A DNA stretch of 6,896 bases from Symbiobacteriaceae bacterium (GTDB lineage: Bacteria; Bacillota_E; Symbiobacteriia; Symbiobacteriales; Symbiobacteriaceae): positions 1 through 6,896 of the forward strand of contig DAHVXO010000099.1 in NCBI GenBank assembly GCA_027356675.1, given 5' to 3'. This document shows, one piece after another, positions 1-5,950 of this stretch. A program made the position numbers and the translations under genes. The notes under the pieces were generated by a model that saw nothing but the letters and a program-made list of their open reading frames with translations, made no database searches and was not told the DNA's origin. Each line of letters starts with the position of its first letter. The first letter of the stretch is position 1.

Positions 1-106
1 GCGCGGTCCCGCCACTGTTAACGAGAGCACTCTTGGAAAACCACTGTCCGAGTCCGGACGGGAAGGTGGAGAGCGCGATGACCGGAAGCCAGGAGACCTG
101 CCTGTA
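1..106 (+). ncRNA. Cobalamin riboswitch aptamer (5' truncated by window edge)
   Basis: The stretch carries the two most conserved sequence blocks of the cobalamin aptamer in the right order. GCGCGGTCCCGCCACTGT at 1-18 is the core strand that normally follows the GGTGAGAATCCG segment, and AGCCAGGAGACCTGCC at 87-102 is the B12 box. Between them is a hairpin region: CCAC (41-44) can pair with GTGG (66-69), enclosing GTCCG (46-50) paired with CGGAC (55-59). The 5' half (P1, P2 and the GGTG block) lies before the window. Cobalamin riboswitches bind adenosyl- or other cobalamins and repress B12 synthesis and transport genes when the ligand is plentiful. Every gene downstream fits that regulon. The exact 3' edge of the P1 stem is uncertain because its 5' partner is missing. 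Confidence 0.93.
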
Positions 107-209
107 CGCCTGCGTGTGAACAACCTCCGGGAGAGAGGGATGCACACCAATGGTGGCAGCAATGTCTTTTGGCTATTTTATTTAGCCTTGCAGCCGAAAT
201 TGGCGCATA
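107..209 (+). promoter_or_regulatory. Riboswitch expression platform
   Basis: This untranslated stretch lies between the aptamer and the terminator-like hairpin. It holds ACCTCC at 123-128, the exact reverse complement of the Shine-Dalgarno GGAGGT at 225-230, so it could pair with the 3' arm of the downstream hairpin and act as an antiterminator or alternative sequestering strand. A small AU-rich hairpin is also possible: GGCTA (171-175) with TAGCC (183-187), loop of seven. An open frame from a GTG at 116 runs through the region into the ferredoxin, but its residues do not resemble a ferredoxin before 242, so I read this as leader RNA. The pairings are inferred from complementarity by eye. 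Confidence 0.55.
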
Positions 210-239
210 CCCGACCTACCGGAAGGAGGTCGGGTTTTT
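210..239 (+). terminator. Rho-independent terminator-like hairpin of the riboswitch
   Basis: CCCGACCT (210-217) pairs perfectly with AGGTCGGG (227-234), giving an 8-bp GC-rich stem. The loop can be tightened by CC (219-220) pairing with GG (225-226). Five T residues follow at 235-239. This is the usual form of an intrinsic terminator, and its place between a cobalamin aptamer and the first gene suggests regulated attenuation. The start codon of that gene is only two bases past the T run and its Shine-Dalgarno overlaps the 3' arm, so the same hairpin may also block translation. Confidence 0.8.
223..230 (+). promoter_or_regulatory. Shine-Dalgarno of the leading ferredoxin, partly inside the terminator stem
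   Basis: AAGGAGGT is a full match to the anti-Shine-Dalgarno end of 16S rRNA. It ends 11 bases before the ATG at 242, slightly long but workable. Bases 227-230 are paired in the terminator-like stem and 225-226 may close its loop, so the ribosome site would be hidden when the hairpin forms. Confidence 0.65.
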
Positions 240-241
240 GT

Positions 242-463
242 ATGCCTTACATTCTACGCGTCGTCGGTGAGCGCTGCATCGCCTGTGGATTGTGCGAGCG
301 GGTGGCTCCCCACCTGTTCACCATCACCGATGACCGAATGGCAGCTCCCAATGTGCCCCTGGTGGCTGAAGAGGAGTGCGATGCTGCCTTCGAGACCGCC
401 GCGGCTTGCCCGGTGGAAGCCATCGAGGTGGTACCGTATGCACGCCGGCCACACGGCGGTTGA
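242..463 (+). CDS. Single-cluster [4Fe-4S] ferredoxin
   Basis: This is a 73-residue soluble protein of the small ferredoxin family. It reads C12-x2-C15-x2-C18 followed by Pro23, then C56-Pro57 near the C terminus. This is the ligand pattern of monocluster ferredoxins that hold one [4Fe-4S] centre with the second CxxCxxC motif lost. A fifth cysteine, C46, lies outside the motif. I start at ATG 242 because homology-like sequence (YILRVVGERCIACG) begins there and AAGGAGGT lies upstream; the longer GTG 116 start would put the riboswitch leader inside the protein. It is the first gene under the riboswitch, so an electron-transfer job in B12 synthesis is likely, for example in ring reduction or cobalt reduction before adenosylation. 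The particular partner is not shown by the sequence. The family call is secure and the role is inference. Confidence 0.88.
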   Translation: MPYILRVVGERCIACGLCERVAPHLFTITDDRMAAPNVPLVAEEECDAAFETAAACPVEAIEVVPYARRPHGG

Positions 464-521
464 CTTTATTTGCATTCGCCGGGAAAGCGCTGAGAATCGG
501 TTTCCCGGAGGGGGTGAGTTT

Positions 522-719
522 GTGCAAGACCAGGTTGCAGCAGGCCCTGCCGTTTCCGTGGCCGTACCGACCGCGCTGGTCGGGTACATAGCCAAGCAAG
601 CGTTCCTATGGCTGACCATTCCGCTTGTTCTCTATCTTGTTTACGTGTCTCAAATTCCCATTATCCACGATACGCTCCATTCCGCCCGCCATGCCGCGGG
701 GTTTGTGAAGTGCCACTAA
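522..719 (+). CDS. cbtB: CbtB-like cobalt transport subunit (one TM, His-rich C terminus)
   Basis: This is a 65-residue protein starting at GTG 522, with GGAGGGGG (507-514) just upstream. A single hydrophobic segment spans about residues 27-43. It is followed by a short tail with histidines at 49, 53, 57 and 65 plus Cys64, ending HDTLHSARHAAGFVKCH. This matches the CbtB family: about 60 residues, one TM, and a C-terminal HD..H..RHA..F.CH metal-binding signature. The helical i, i+4, i+8 spacing of His49, His53 and His57 suits a metal site facing the periplasm. Family members usually end FPCH; here the proline is replaced by Val-Lys. CbtB normally pairs with the polytopic CbtA, typically under a B12 riboswitch, but the next gene is not a recognisable CbtA. 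The family call is fairly sure; cobalt as substrate is inferred from family and context. Confidence 0.78.
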   Translation: MQDQVAAGPAVSVAVPTALVGYIAKQAFLWLTIPLVLYLVYVSQIPIIHDTLHSARHAAGFVKCH

Positions 720-779
720 GCTGACGCTGAGCCTTTCCCGGCGAGCCTTGTTTACGGCTGATCTTGAGGAGGAACATTC

Positions 780-1676
780 GTGCGCAAGGCGCTGCTTATA
801 GTCTTGTTGCTCTTTCTGATCCCAGGCACTGCCTTTGGAGGCGCTGTCCGACAGACGGTTCCCACAGAGCTTAACCACTTTGCGTTTGATCTGCACACCG
901 GCGCAAGTGGTATCGCCCGTGTCGTGAAAACCGACATCAAGCATCCGGGCTTCTTTTATGCCTACTACCTGCGCCCAGGCGAGATCTATCAGGCCCCATT
1001 TCAAGCGTCGAGCGGGCGCTTTGAACTGGACTTTGCCTTCTGGGACCCGGGGAGCTATGAGGTGCGCCTCGAGGTTCCCGGGCAGCCGGCTCAAGTACAG
1101 ACCGTCCAGGTGGGTTGGTCCGGGGCGCAGTATGCCCGCACGATCGGAATCTTGACCGGCCTGCTGGCTTTCGGGCTCCTGGTCGGCTATGTCAGCTACA
1201 CACTGCCCAGGCCCTCGGCAGCGGTCACGATCCTGGTGCTTCTGTTCGCTTTGGCCCCGCGTGCATGGGGCAGCGGGAAGAATGACGCGGCAAGGATCGC
1301 GGGAGAACCCCGCGCATACGGAACGGCCACGCTCGCCTTCGACCTTCCGGACAAGCCCCACGACGTGGAACTGGTCTTCCGGCACGCTGAGGATGATCTC
1401 GACCTGGTGCGCAGCAAGTTTCGGGTGGCAGGTCCGGTCCAGTTCTCCTACCTGTTCCCGGAGGGTGCACCGTACCAAACGAAGATCACGGCCGCCCCGG
1501 TGGGCGGTGGCACCCCCGTCGAACGTGAGCACCTTCTCGAAGTCGCAGCCGCCCAACCGACGAATTGGGAACGCTGGCGCGGGTGGCTGTTGGGAACCGT
1601 CTTCTTCTTGGCCGGCGGCGCTTGCGGACTCTGGCTCGGCAAGCAGAGTCGGCGGGGCGCTCTGGCTGGGACTTAG
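780..1676 (+). CDS. Uncharacterised exported membrane protein with two similar extracytoplasmic domains
   Basis: I do not recognise this 298-residue protein. The GTG 780 start has GGAGG at 768-772. Residues 1-20 form a typical signal peptide (MRK, then a Leu-rich core, then a small-residue cleavage region near AFGG). A beta-rich domain covers about 22-115, a TM helix 121-142, and a second hydrophobic stretch 147-160 ends in APRAWGSG like a second signal sequence. A second beta-rich domain covers about 165-258, and a last TM 269-287 is followed by a basic tail (KQSRR). The two soluble domains look alike at their ends: FAFWDPGSYEVRLEVPG (85-101) against YLFPEGAPYQTKITAAP (224-240). This suggests duplicated Ig-like folds, both outside the membrane. 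The gene sits between cbtB and cbiA in the B12 regulon, so a role in cobalt capture or transport is plausible, perhaps like the periplasmic-domain accessory proteins of nickel/cobalt uptake systems. It has no clear metal-binding motif, and a function is not assigned. Confidence 0.85.
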   Translation: MRKALLIVLLLFLIPGTAFGGAVRQTVPTELNHFAFDLHTGASGIARVVKTDIKHPGFFYAYYLRPGEIYQAPFQASSGRFELDFAFWDPGSYEVRLEVPGQPAQVQTVQVGWSGAQYARTIGILTGLLAFGLLVGYVSYTLPRPSAAVTILVLLFALAPRAWGSGKNDAARIAGEPRAYGTATLAFDLPDKPHDVELVFRHAEDDLDLVRSKFRVAGPVQFSYLFPEGAPYQTKITAAPVGGGTPVEREHLLEVAAAQPTNWERWRGWLLGTVFFLAGGACGLWLGKQSRRGALAGT

Positions 1677-1695
1677 GGAGGTGGCGCAGATCGAG

Positions 1696-3105
1696 ATGCC
1701 CCGGCTCGTCATCGCAGCCATTCAGAGCGGTGCCGGCAAGACCACCGTCGCGACCGGTCTGATGGCAGCCCTCTCCCGCAACGGGATGAGGGTACAGCCC
1801 TACAAAGTGGGCCCCGACTACATCGACCCGACCTACCACACGGCGGCCACAGGACGGATCTCGCGCAATCTGGACGGCTGGATGTGTAAGCCGAACCTGA
1901 TTCGTCATCTCGTTGCACGGTCGGCTGCGGGAGCGGACATTGCCCTGATCGAAGGGGTGATGGGGCTCTTCGACGGCGCCGGCGCCAGGTCCGAGGAAGG
2001 TTCTACAGCGCAGATGGCCAAGTGGCTGGGGGCTCCGGTTCTACTGGTCGTCGATGCCAAAGGCATGGCTCGGAGCGTCGGCGCTCTGCTACAGGGATTT
2101 ACCCAGTTCGACCCGGCGCTCAGGATCGCCGGCGTCATCTTTAACAATGTCGGGTCCGAGAGCCATTATCGATTACTCTGCGAGGCCGTCCAGAGCTATG
2201 CCCAATCCGTCACCCCGGTCGGTTACCTGCCCAAACAAGGAGCGATCCGGGCACCGGAGCGACACCTCGGGCTCGTGCCCAGCTACGAGCAGCCCCAGGT
2301 CGCGGCCTACCTGGACAGCCTGGCCACCCTGATCGCCCAGACGGTCGATATCGCTGCGGTCATTGAGTTGGCCCGTCGGCACCATCAGCCCCTCGAGGCC
2401 CCCGACCTGGCGCCTGGACTTGGCACGCAGGCATCGGCAGGGGCGGGGGTGCGCATCGGGATCGCACGTGATGCCGCCTTTCACTTCTACTATGAGGACG
2501 GCCTGGACGTGTTACGAAATCTGGGGGCGGAGTTGGTGGAGTTCAGTCCGCTCCGGGACCGGGAACTGCCGCCCAACCTTGGTGCCCTTTACTTCGGTGG
2601 TGGCTTTCCCGAGGTGTACCGCAAGGATCTCGCCGAGAACGAGGGCATTCGCCGGGCCATTCGACAGGCGATTGGTCTCGGGCTCCCCGTCTACGCCGAA
2701 TGCGGGGGACTGATGTTCCTGACCCAGGCCATCGTCGATACCGACGAGATCGAATGGCCCATGGTGGGGGTGCTGCCGGTGAAGGCACGCATGCAGAAGC
2801 GGCTGGCCTCCCTGGGGTACGTGACCGCAGCGGTGCAGGGAGAGACACTGCTGGGCGGTCCAGGTGAAACCCTCCGGGGACACGAATTCCACTGGTCCGT
2901 CGTGGACGAGCACCCGCCCGGATGGTCCCCGGCCTACATCACCACGTCACGGCGGGCCGGCACCAGGCCGGAAGGTTTCGTAGGTTCGAATTTACTGGCG
3001 AGCTACGTCCATGTCCATTTCGCGGCCAATCCCAGGGCGGCCGTTCGGTTTGTGGAGGCCGCCAGGGCGTATGCAAAGGTCGGGGAGGAGGCAACGAAGG
3101 AATGA
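1696..3105 (+). CDS. cbiA: Cobyrinate a,c-diamide synthase
   Basis: This 469-residue enzyme uses ATP and glutamine to amidate the a and c carboxylates of cobyrinate in the cytoplasm, a late step of corrin synthesis. The N-terminal dethiobiotin-synthetase-like ATPase domain carries the P-loop SGAGKTT (11-17) and the family signature PYKVGPDYIDPTYH (35-48). After a Gly/Ala-rich linker near 245-252 comes a class III glutamine amidotransferase domain, with LYFGGGFPEVY, the nucleophile Cys336 in YAECGGLMFL, the HEFHWS motif (396-401) and the HVHF segment (439-442) supplying the histidine. Length is normal for CbiA/CobB. I chose ATG 1696 because family members begin at this MPRLVIA strand; GGAGG (1677-1681) lies 14 bases upstream, rather far. 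A GTG at 1681 is the alternative. The gene starts 19 bases after the previous stop and overlaps cbiC by four bases. The anaerobic-type neighbours favour CbiA over CobB. Confidence 0.96.
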   Translation: MPRLVIAAIQSGAGKTTVATGLMAALSRNGMRVQPYKVGPDYIDPTYHTAATGRISRNLDGWMCKPNLIRHLVARSAAGADIALIEGVMGLFDGAGARSEEGSTAQMAKWLGAPVLLVVDAKGMARSVGALLQGFTQFDPALRIAGVIFNNVGSESHYRLLCEAVQSYAQSVTPVGYLPKQGAIRAPERHLGLVPSYEQPQVAAYLDSLATLIAQTVDIAAVIELARRHHQPLEAPDLAPGLGTQASAGAGVRIGIARDAAFHFYYEDGLDVLRNLGAELVEFSPLRDRELPPNLGALYFGGGFPEVYRKDLAENEGIRRAIRQAIGLGLPVYAECGGLMFLTQAIVDTDEIEWPMVGVLPVKARMQKRLASLGYVTAAVQGETLLGGPGETLRGHEFHWSVVDEHPPGWSPAYITTSRRAGTRPEGFVGSNLLASYVHVHFAANPRAAVRFVEAARAYAKVGEEATKE

Positions 3106-3782
3106 AGCAGACACTCGTTGAGCGCTATGGGATGCACCCTGCCCAGATCGAGGTGAAGTCCTTTCAGATCATCGATCAACTCGTGCCCGATCACCTCTTG
3201 CCATTTGATGCGGAGGGCACAGCGGTGGCGAAGCGGATGATCCACGCCGCGGGCGATCCCGGGATCGCGTCCGAGATCCGCATGTCGGATCGCGCCGCGG
3301 CTGTCGGCGTGGCGTCGCTGCAAAGGGGCTGCCGGATCTTCACCGACGTTCGGATGATCTCGGTCGGTATCAACGCTTCCATGGTCCAGAAGCTTGGAAA
3401 TGCGGTCACCTGCGTGCTGGACGACCCCCGTGTGCCTGAGATGGCCAAAGCAGATCAGACGACCCGCGCCATCGCCGCCATTCGGCTGTACGCCCATGAG
3501 ATGGACGGCGCGATCGTCGCCATTGGAAACGCCCCCACGGCACTGTTGGCTCTCCTTGACTTGATTGATGAAGGGGTTTGCCGGCCCGGCCTGATCGTCG
3601 GAACCCCCGTTGGTTTCGTCAACGCCGCAGAGTCGAAGGCTGAGCTCCTCCAGCGCAACGTTCCCTATGTGACGTTGCTCGGGTATCGGGGCGGCAGCGC
3701 AGTTTCGGTTGCTGCGCTCAACGCTCTGTTGAAGATCGCGACCGATCAGTCCGAGCCAGGAGCCCACTACCGGGATCGCTAA
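3102..3782 (+). CDS. cbiC: Cobalt-precorrin-8 methylmutase
   Basis: This 226-residue protein of the CbiC/CobH family moves the C11 methyl group to C12, turning cobalt-precorrin-8 into cobyrinate. The family marks are clear. The catalytic histidine is His48 in KRMIHAAGDP. SDRAAAVG (62-69) and IFTDVRMISVGIN (79-91) follow. GNAPTAL (142-148) and VGTPVGFVNAAESK (166-179) form the conserved C-terminal half, and GYRGGSA lies near the end. The length is close to the usual 200-225. ATG 3102 overlaps the cbiA stop as ATGA, so translation is probably coupled; GGAGGAGG and AAGGA lie just upstream. Its product is the direct substrate of CbiA, encoded next to it. No anomalies were seen. Confidence 0.96.
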   Translation: MKQTLVERYGMHPAQIEVKSFQIIDQLVPDHLLPFDAEGTAVAKRMIHAAGDPGIASEIRMSDRAAAVGVASLQRGCRIFTDVRMISVGINASMVQKLGNAVTCVLDDPRVPEMAKADQTTRAIAAIRLYAHEMDGAIVAIGNAPTALLALLDLIDEGVCRPGLIVGTPVGFVNAAESKAELLQRNVPYVTLLGYRGGSAVSVAALNALLKIATDQSEPGAHYRDR

Positions 3783-3801
3783 CGATAGAAGGGGTGAAAG
3801 C

Positions 3802-4983
3802 ATGGGCGATGCACCTCGGAAGAAGCCGCGGGACCGCAGCCAGATGCGCAAGGGCTTTACGACCGGTGCGAACGCGACGGCTGCCGCCCTGGCCGCAACT
3901 CGTGCGCTGATCACCCAGACCGCACAGGAGACGGCGACGATTCGTCTGCCGGCAGGTCAGGACGCCACATTTACGCTCCACACGTGTGAATTTGGGGCGG
4001 ACCACGCCCGTTGCTCCTGTATCAAGGACGCCGGGGATGACCCCGATGCGACGCACGGGGCGGAGATCGGTGCCACGGTAACGTGGATGGCCGCCCCCGG
4101 CGTGGTCCTCGACCGGGGTCCAGGAGTGGGCATGGTGACCAAACCCGGTCTCGGTCTGGCGGTGGGCGGCCCGGCGATCAACCCGGTCCCCCGGAAGATG
4201 ATCACGGAGCACGTGATCGCTGAGGCAGGGGAGATCCTGCACGAGCGCGGCCTGCGGGTTGAGATCTGGGTGACGAAGGGCGAGGAGATCGCCAGGAAGA
4301 CCCTGAACGCCCGGCTCGGCATCCTCGGCGGGATCTCGATCCTGGGTACGACGGGCATCGTGGTTCCCTATTCCACCACTGCCTACCGTGCCTCGGTGGC
4401 TCAGGGGATCGATGTGGCCGTCAGCCAGGGTGCGACCCACCTGGTCCTGACCACGGGTGGTCGCAGCGAGCGCTTTGCGCAGGCGCTTCTCCCCGACCTT
4501 CCAGAGGTCTGTTTCATTCAAATGGGCGAGTTTTTGGGCTGGTCCCTGAAGGAGGCGACCAAGCGGCCTGCGATCAAGAAGGTGACCGTGGCCGGCATGG
4601 TCGGCAAGCTCTCGAAGACGGCCCAGGGCAAGTTCCACTTGCATGTGAGCGTCTCGCAGGTCGATCCGCTCTTCCTTGCCGAGGTGGCTACGAGCTGCGG
4701 GGCCCCTGCTCACGTGGTGAAGGAGATCGAAGGCGCCAACACCGCCCGGCACTTCCAGGAGATCTGTATCCGGGAAGGGTTCACCGGCGTCTTCGATCGG
4801 CTCTGTGAACTTTGCTGCGTCGAGATGCGGGAATACGTGAAGGCGGCCTTCACCATCGAGACCCTCATGACCGACTTTGAGGGGCCCCTGCTCGGTCGGG
4901 CTGAAGTCGAAGGGCGGCAGTACGACCCTGAAGAGATCAGTCAGGCCCATTTGGCCATCCCGGACGGAGATGACGAAGAGTGA
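3802..4983 (+). CDS. cbiD: Cobalt-precorrin-5B C1-methyltransferase
   Basis: CbiD uses S-adenosylmethionine to methylate C1 of cobalt-precorrin-5B. It is the mark of the anaerobic pathway. The 393-residue protein shows the family signatures RKGFTTG (16-22), KDAGDDPDATHG (75-86), GVGMVTKPGLGL (108-119), PAINPVPR (124-131) and LVLTTGGRSE (about 214-223). It is slightly longer than most CbiD, with a basic N-terminal lead (residues 2-15) ahead of the conserved RKGFTTG; Met15 could be an alternative start. GAAGGGGTG lies just before ATG 3802, 19 bases after cbiC. The block that in Salmonella-type CbiD reads TTG-x-C-ATAAAK here reads TTGANATAAAL, with Asn24 in place of cysteine and no lysine. It overlaps cbiE by four bases (GTGA). 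Confidence 0.96.
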   Translation: MGDAPRKKPRDRSQMRKGFTTGANATAAALAATRALITQTAQETATIRLPAGQDATFTLHTCEFGADHARCSCIKDAGDDPDATHGAEIGATVTWMAAPGVVLDRGPGVGMVTKPGLGLAVGGPAINPVPRKMITEHVIAEAGEILHERGLRVEIWVTKGEEIARKTLNARLGILGGISILGTTGIVVPYSTTAYRASVAQGIDVAVSQGATHLVLTTGGRSERFAQALLPDLPEVCFIQMGEFLGWSLKEATKRPAIKKVTVAGMVGKLSKTAQGKFHLHVSVSQVDPLFLAEVATSCGAPAHVVKEIEGANTARHFQEICIREGFTGVFDRLCELCCVEMREYVKAAFTIETLMTDFEGPLLGRAEVEGRQYDPEEISQAHLAIPDGDDEE

Positions 4984-5603
4984 TTGAGATCGTGGGCATC
5001 CTCGATGACGGCCCCGACAGTTTAACGCTGAGGACCCTGCGTATCGTAGAGCAGGCTGAAGTCCTTGTCGGGGGCACCCGTCACCTGGCGTTCTTCCCGG
5101 ACCATCCGGCCGAGAAGTGGCTCGTCAAGGGCGGCCTGGGTGAACTGGCCCAGCGGATCAAGATCGAGCAGCGCCGGATTGTTGTGCTCGCCTCGGGCGA
5201 TCCGAACTTCTATGGCATTGCCGGTTACCTGGGCAAGCAGATCGGGCGGGAACGGATCCGGATCCACCCCAACGTCAGCGCCATGGCGCTCGCCTTTGCA
5301 CGGGCCAAGGTCCCCTGGGACGGGGCGACCCTTCATTCCGTTCACGGCCGCTCCATGGATGACCTGGTCGCCAAGGTCCTCAACTCGCCCAAAATCGGCC
5401 TGTTCACCGATGAGAAGAACTCCCCCCGGGCTATCGGAGAGTTGTTGGCGGAGGCGGGCGTGACGACGGGCTTTACGGTCTACGTCTGCGAAAACCTGGG
5501 CGGCGAGCGTGAGCGGGTCGTGCAGACCGATCTCAAGGGCCTGGTGGCGGCACAGTGGGCGCCGCTGAATGTCTTGATCCTTATAAAGGAGAGTCCGCAG
5601 TGA
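4980..5603 (+). CDS. cbiE: Cobalt-precorrin-7 C5-methyltransferase
   Basis: This 207-residue SAM-dependent methylase of the tetrapyrrole methylase fold corresponds to the N-terminal half of CobL. It methylates C5 of cobalt-precorrin-7. Supporting motifs are LASGDPNFYG (70-79), IHPNVSAMALAFARAKVPW (95-113), TLHSVHGR (117-124), and FTDEKNSPRAIGELL (142-156). The N-terminal loop reads GILDDGPDSLT (6-16) where many relatives have GIGPGGP-like glycine-rich sequence. The GTG start at 4980 overlaps the cbiD stop (GTGA), which argues for translational coupling; a purine-rich GGAGATGACGAAGAG precedes it. The gene is separate from cbiT rather than fused, and one small iron-sulfur gene lies between the two. 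Confidence 0.94.
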   Translation: MIEIVGILDDGPDSLTLRTLRIVEQAEVLVGGTRHLAFFPDHPAEKWLVKGGLGELAQRIKIEQRRIVVLASGDPNFYGIAGYLGKQIGRERIRIHPNVSAMALAFARAKVPWDGATLHSVHGRSMDDLVAKVLNSPKIGLFTDEKNSPRAIGELLAEAGVTTGFTVYVCENLGGERERVVQTDLKGLVAAQWAPLNVLILIKESPQ

Positions 5604-5950
5604 CCACACGCCAAGTACTCGCCCAGGTCAACATCTGCAACGGATGTTGCTGTGGCCGCACGGCGAAGGGCAAGCCGCCAATCCCTCTGGAGTTCCTCAA
5701 GCGTGAGTGGAAGAGCCGGAAGCTCTTGAGGCGGGTCCATCTCAGCATTACCGGATGCCTGGGTCCCTGCGACATCGCCAACGTGGTCTGCGTCATGGGT
5801 CCCGACGGGATGGACTGGTTTGGCAACGTCAGCAGCGAGCATGAGTATGGCGCCCTTCTGGAGTGGGCGGAGCGCTGTGCGGTGGAGAACCGGCTGCTTC
5901 CGCTTCCGGAGGAGTTCGCCGACAAGCGTTTCAGGAGGTGGCAACCATAG
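5600..5950 (+). CDS. Thioredoxin-like [2Fe-2S] ferredoxin in the cobalamin operon
   Basis: This 116-residue cytoplasmic protein starts at GTG 5600, overlapping the cbiE stop (GTGA), with AAGGAG (5586-5591) eight bases upstream. A frame opening at 5555 is longer, but it would overlap the conserved end of cbiE and has no such ribosome site. Cysteines fall in two groups: C13, C16, C17, C18 in NICNGCCCGRT, and C53, C57 in ITGCLGPCDIAN, with C64 beyond. The second group (GCLGPC after a beta strand) is typical of thioredoxin-fold [2Fe-2S] ferredoxins. The Cys-rich CNGCCCG head resembles that of small ferredoxin-like proteins found beside B12 genes. A C-terminal helix, roughly 77-95, and a basic end follow. 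No reaction is assigned. Its overlap with both cbiE and cbiT suggests it works with the C5/C15 methylases or a nearby reductive step; that is inference from position. Confidence 0.85.
   Translation: MTTRQVLAQVNICNGCCCGRTAKGKPPIPLEFLKREWKSRKLLRRVHLSITGCLGPCDIANVVCVMGPDGMDWFGNVSSEHEYGALLEWAERCAVENRLLPLPEEFADKRFRRWQP

Noticed and set aside
116..241. Longer ferredoxin start at GTG 116
   Set aside because: It would translate the riboswitch leader and terminator hairpin, the added residues show no ferredoxin character, and ATG 242 follows a full Shine-Dalgarno match.
443..475. Possible terminator after the ferredoxin (CGCCG 443-447 with CGGCG 454-458)
   Set aside because: The stem is only five base pairs, lies within the coding end, and is followed by a mixed rather than T-rich tract; the downstream genes share the same regulon logic.
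720..779. Promoter or operator between the CbtB-like gene and the next gene
   Set aside because: The 60-base gap shows a clear ribosome site (GGAGG 768-772) but no convincing -35/-10 pair or inverted repeat.
1189..1695. N-terminal extension of cbiA reaching back to 1189
   Set aside because: The extra residues are an out-of-frame reading of the preceding membrane-protein gene, Ser/Arg/Pro-rich, and the conserved CbiA start is at 1696.
606..1721. 371-residue open frame on the minus strand
   Set aside because: It runs opposite cbtB and the signal-peptide protein, is low-complexity in Arg/Pro/Gly/Ser, has no recognisable motif, and is expected by chance in GC-rich DNA.
3003..3914. 303-residue open frame on the minus strand
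   Set aside because: It is the antisense of cbiC and the cbiA end; no motif, and the sense strand explains the region fully.
3718..4950. 410-residue open frame on the minus strand
   Set aside because: It is the antisense of cbiD, whose sense-strand motifs are unmistakable; the protein is rich in Asp/His/Arg/Gly without a family signature.
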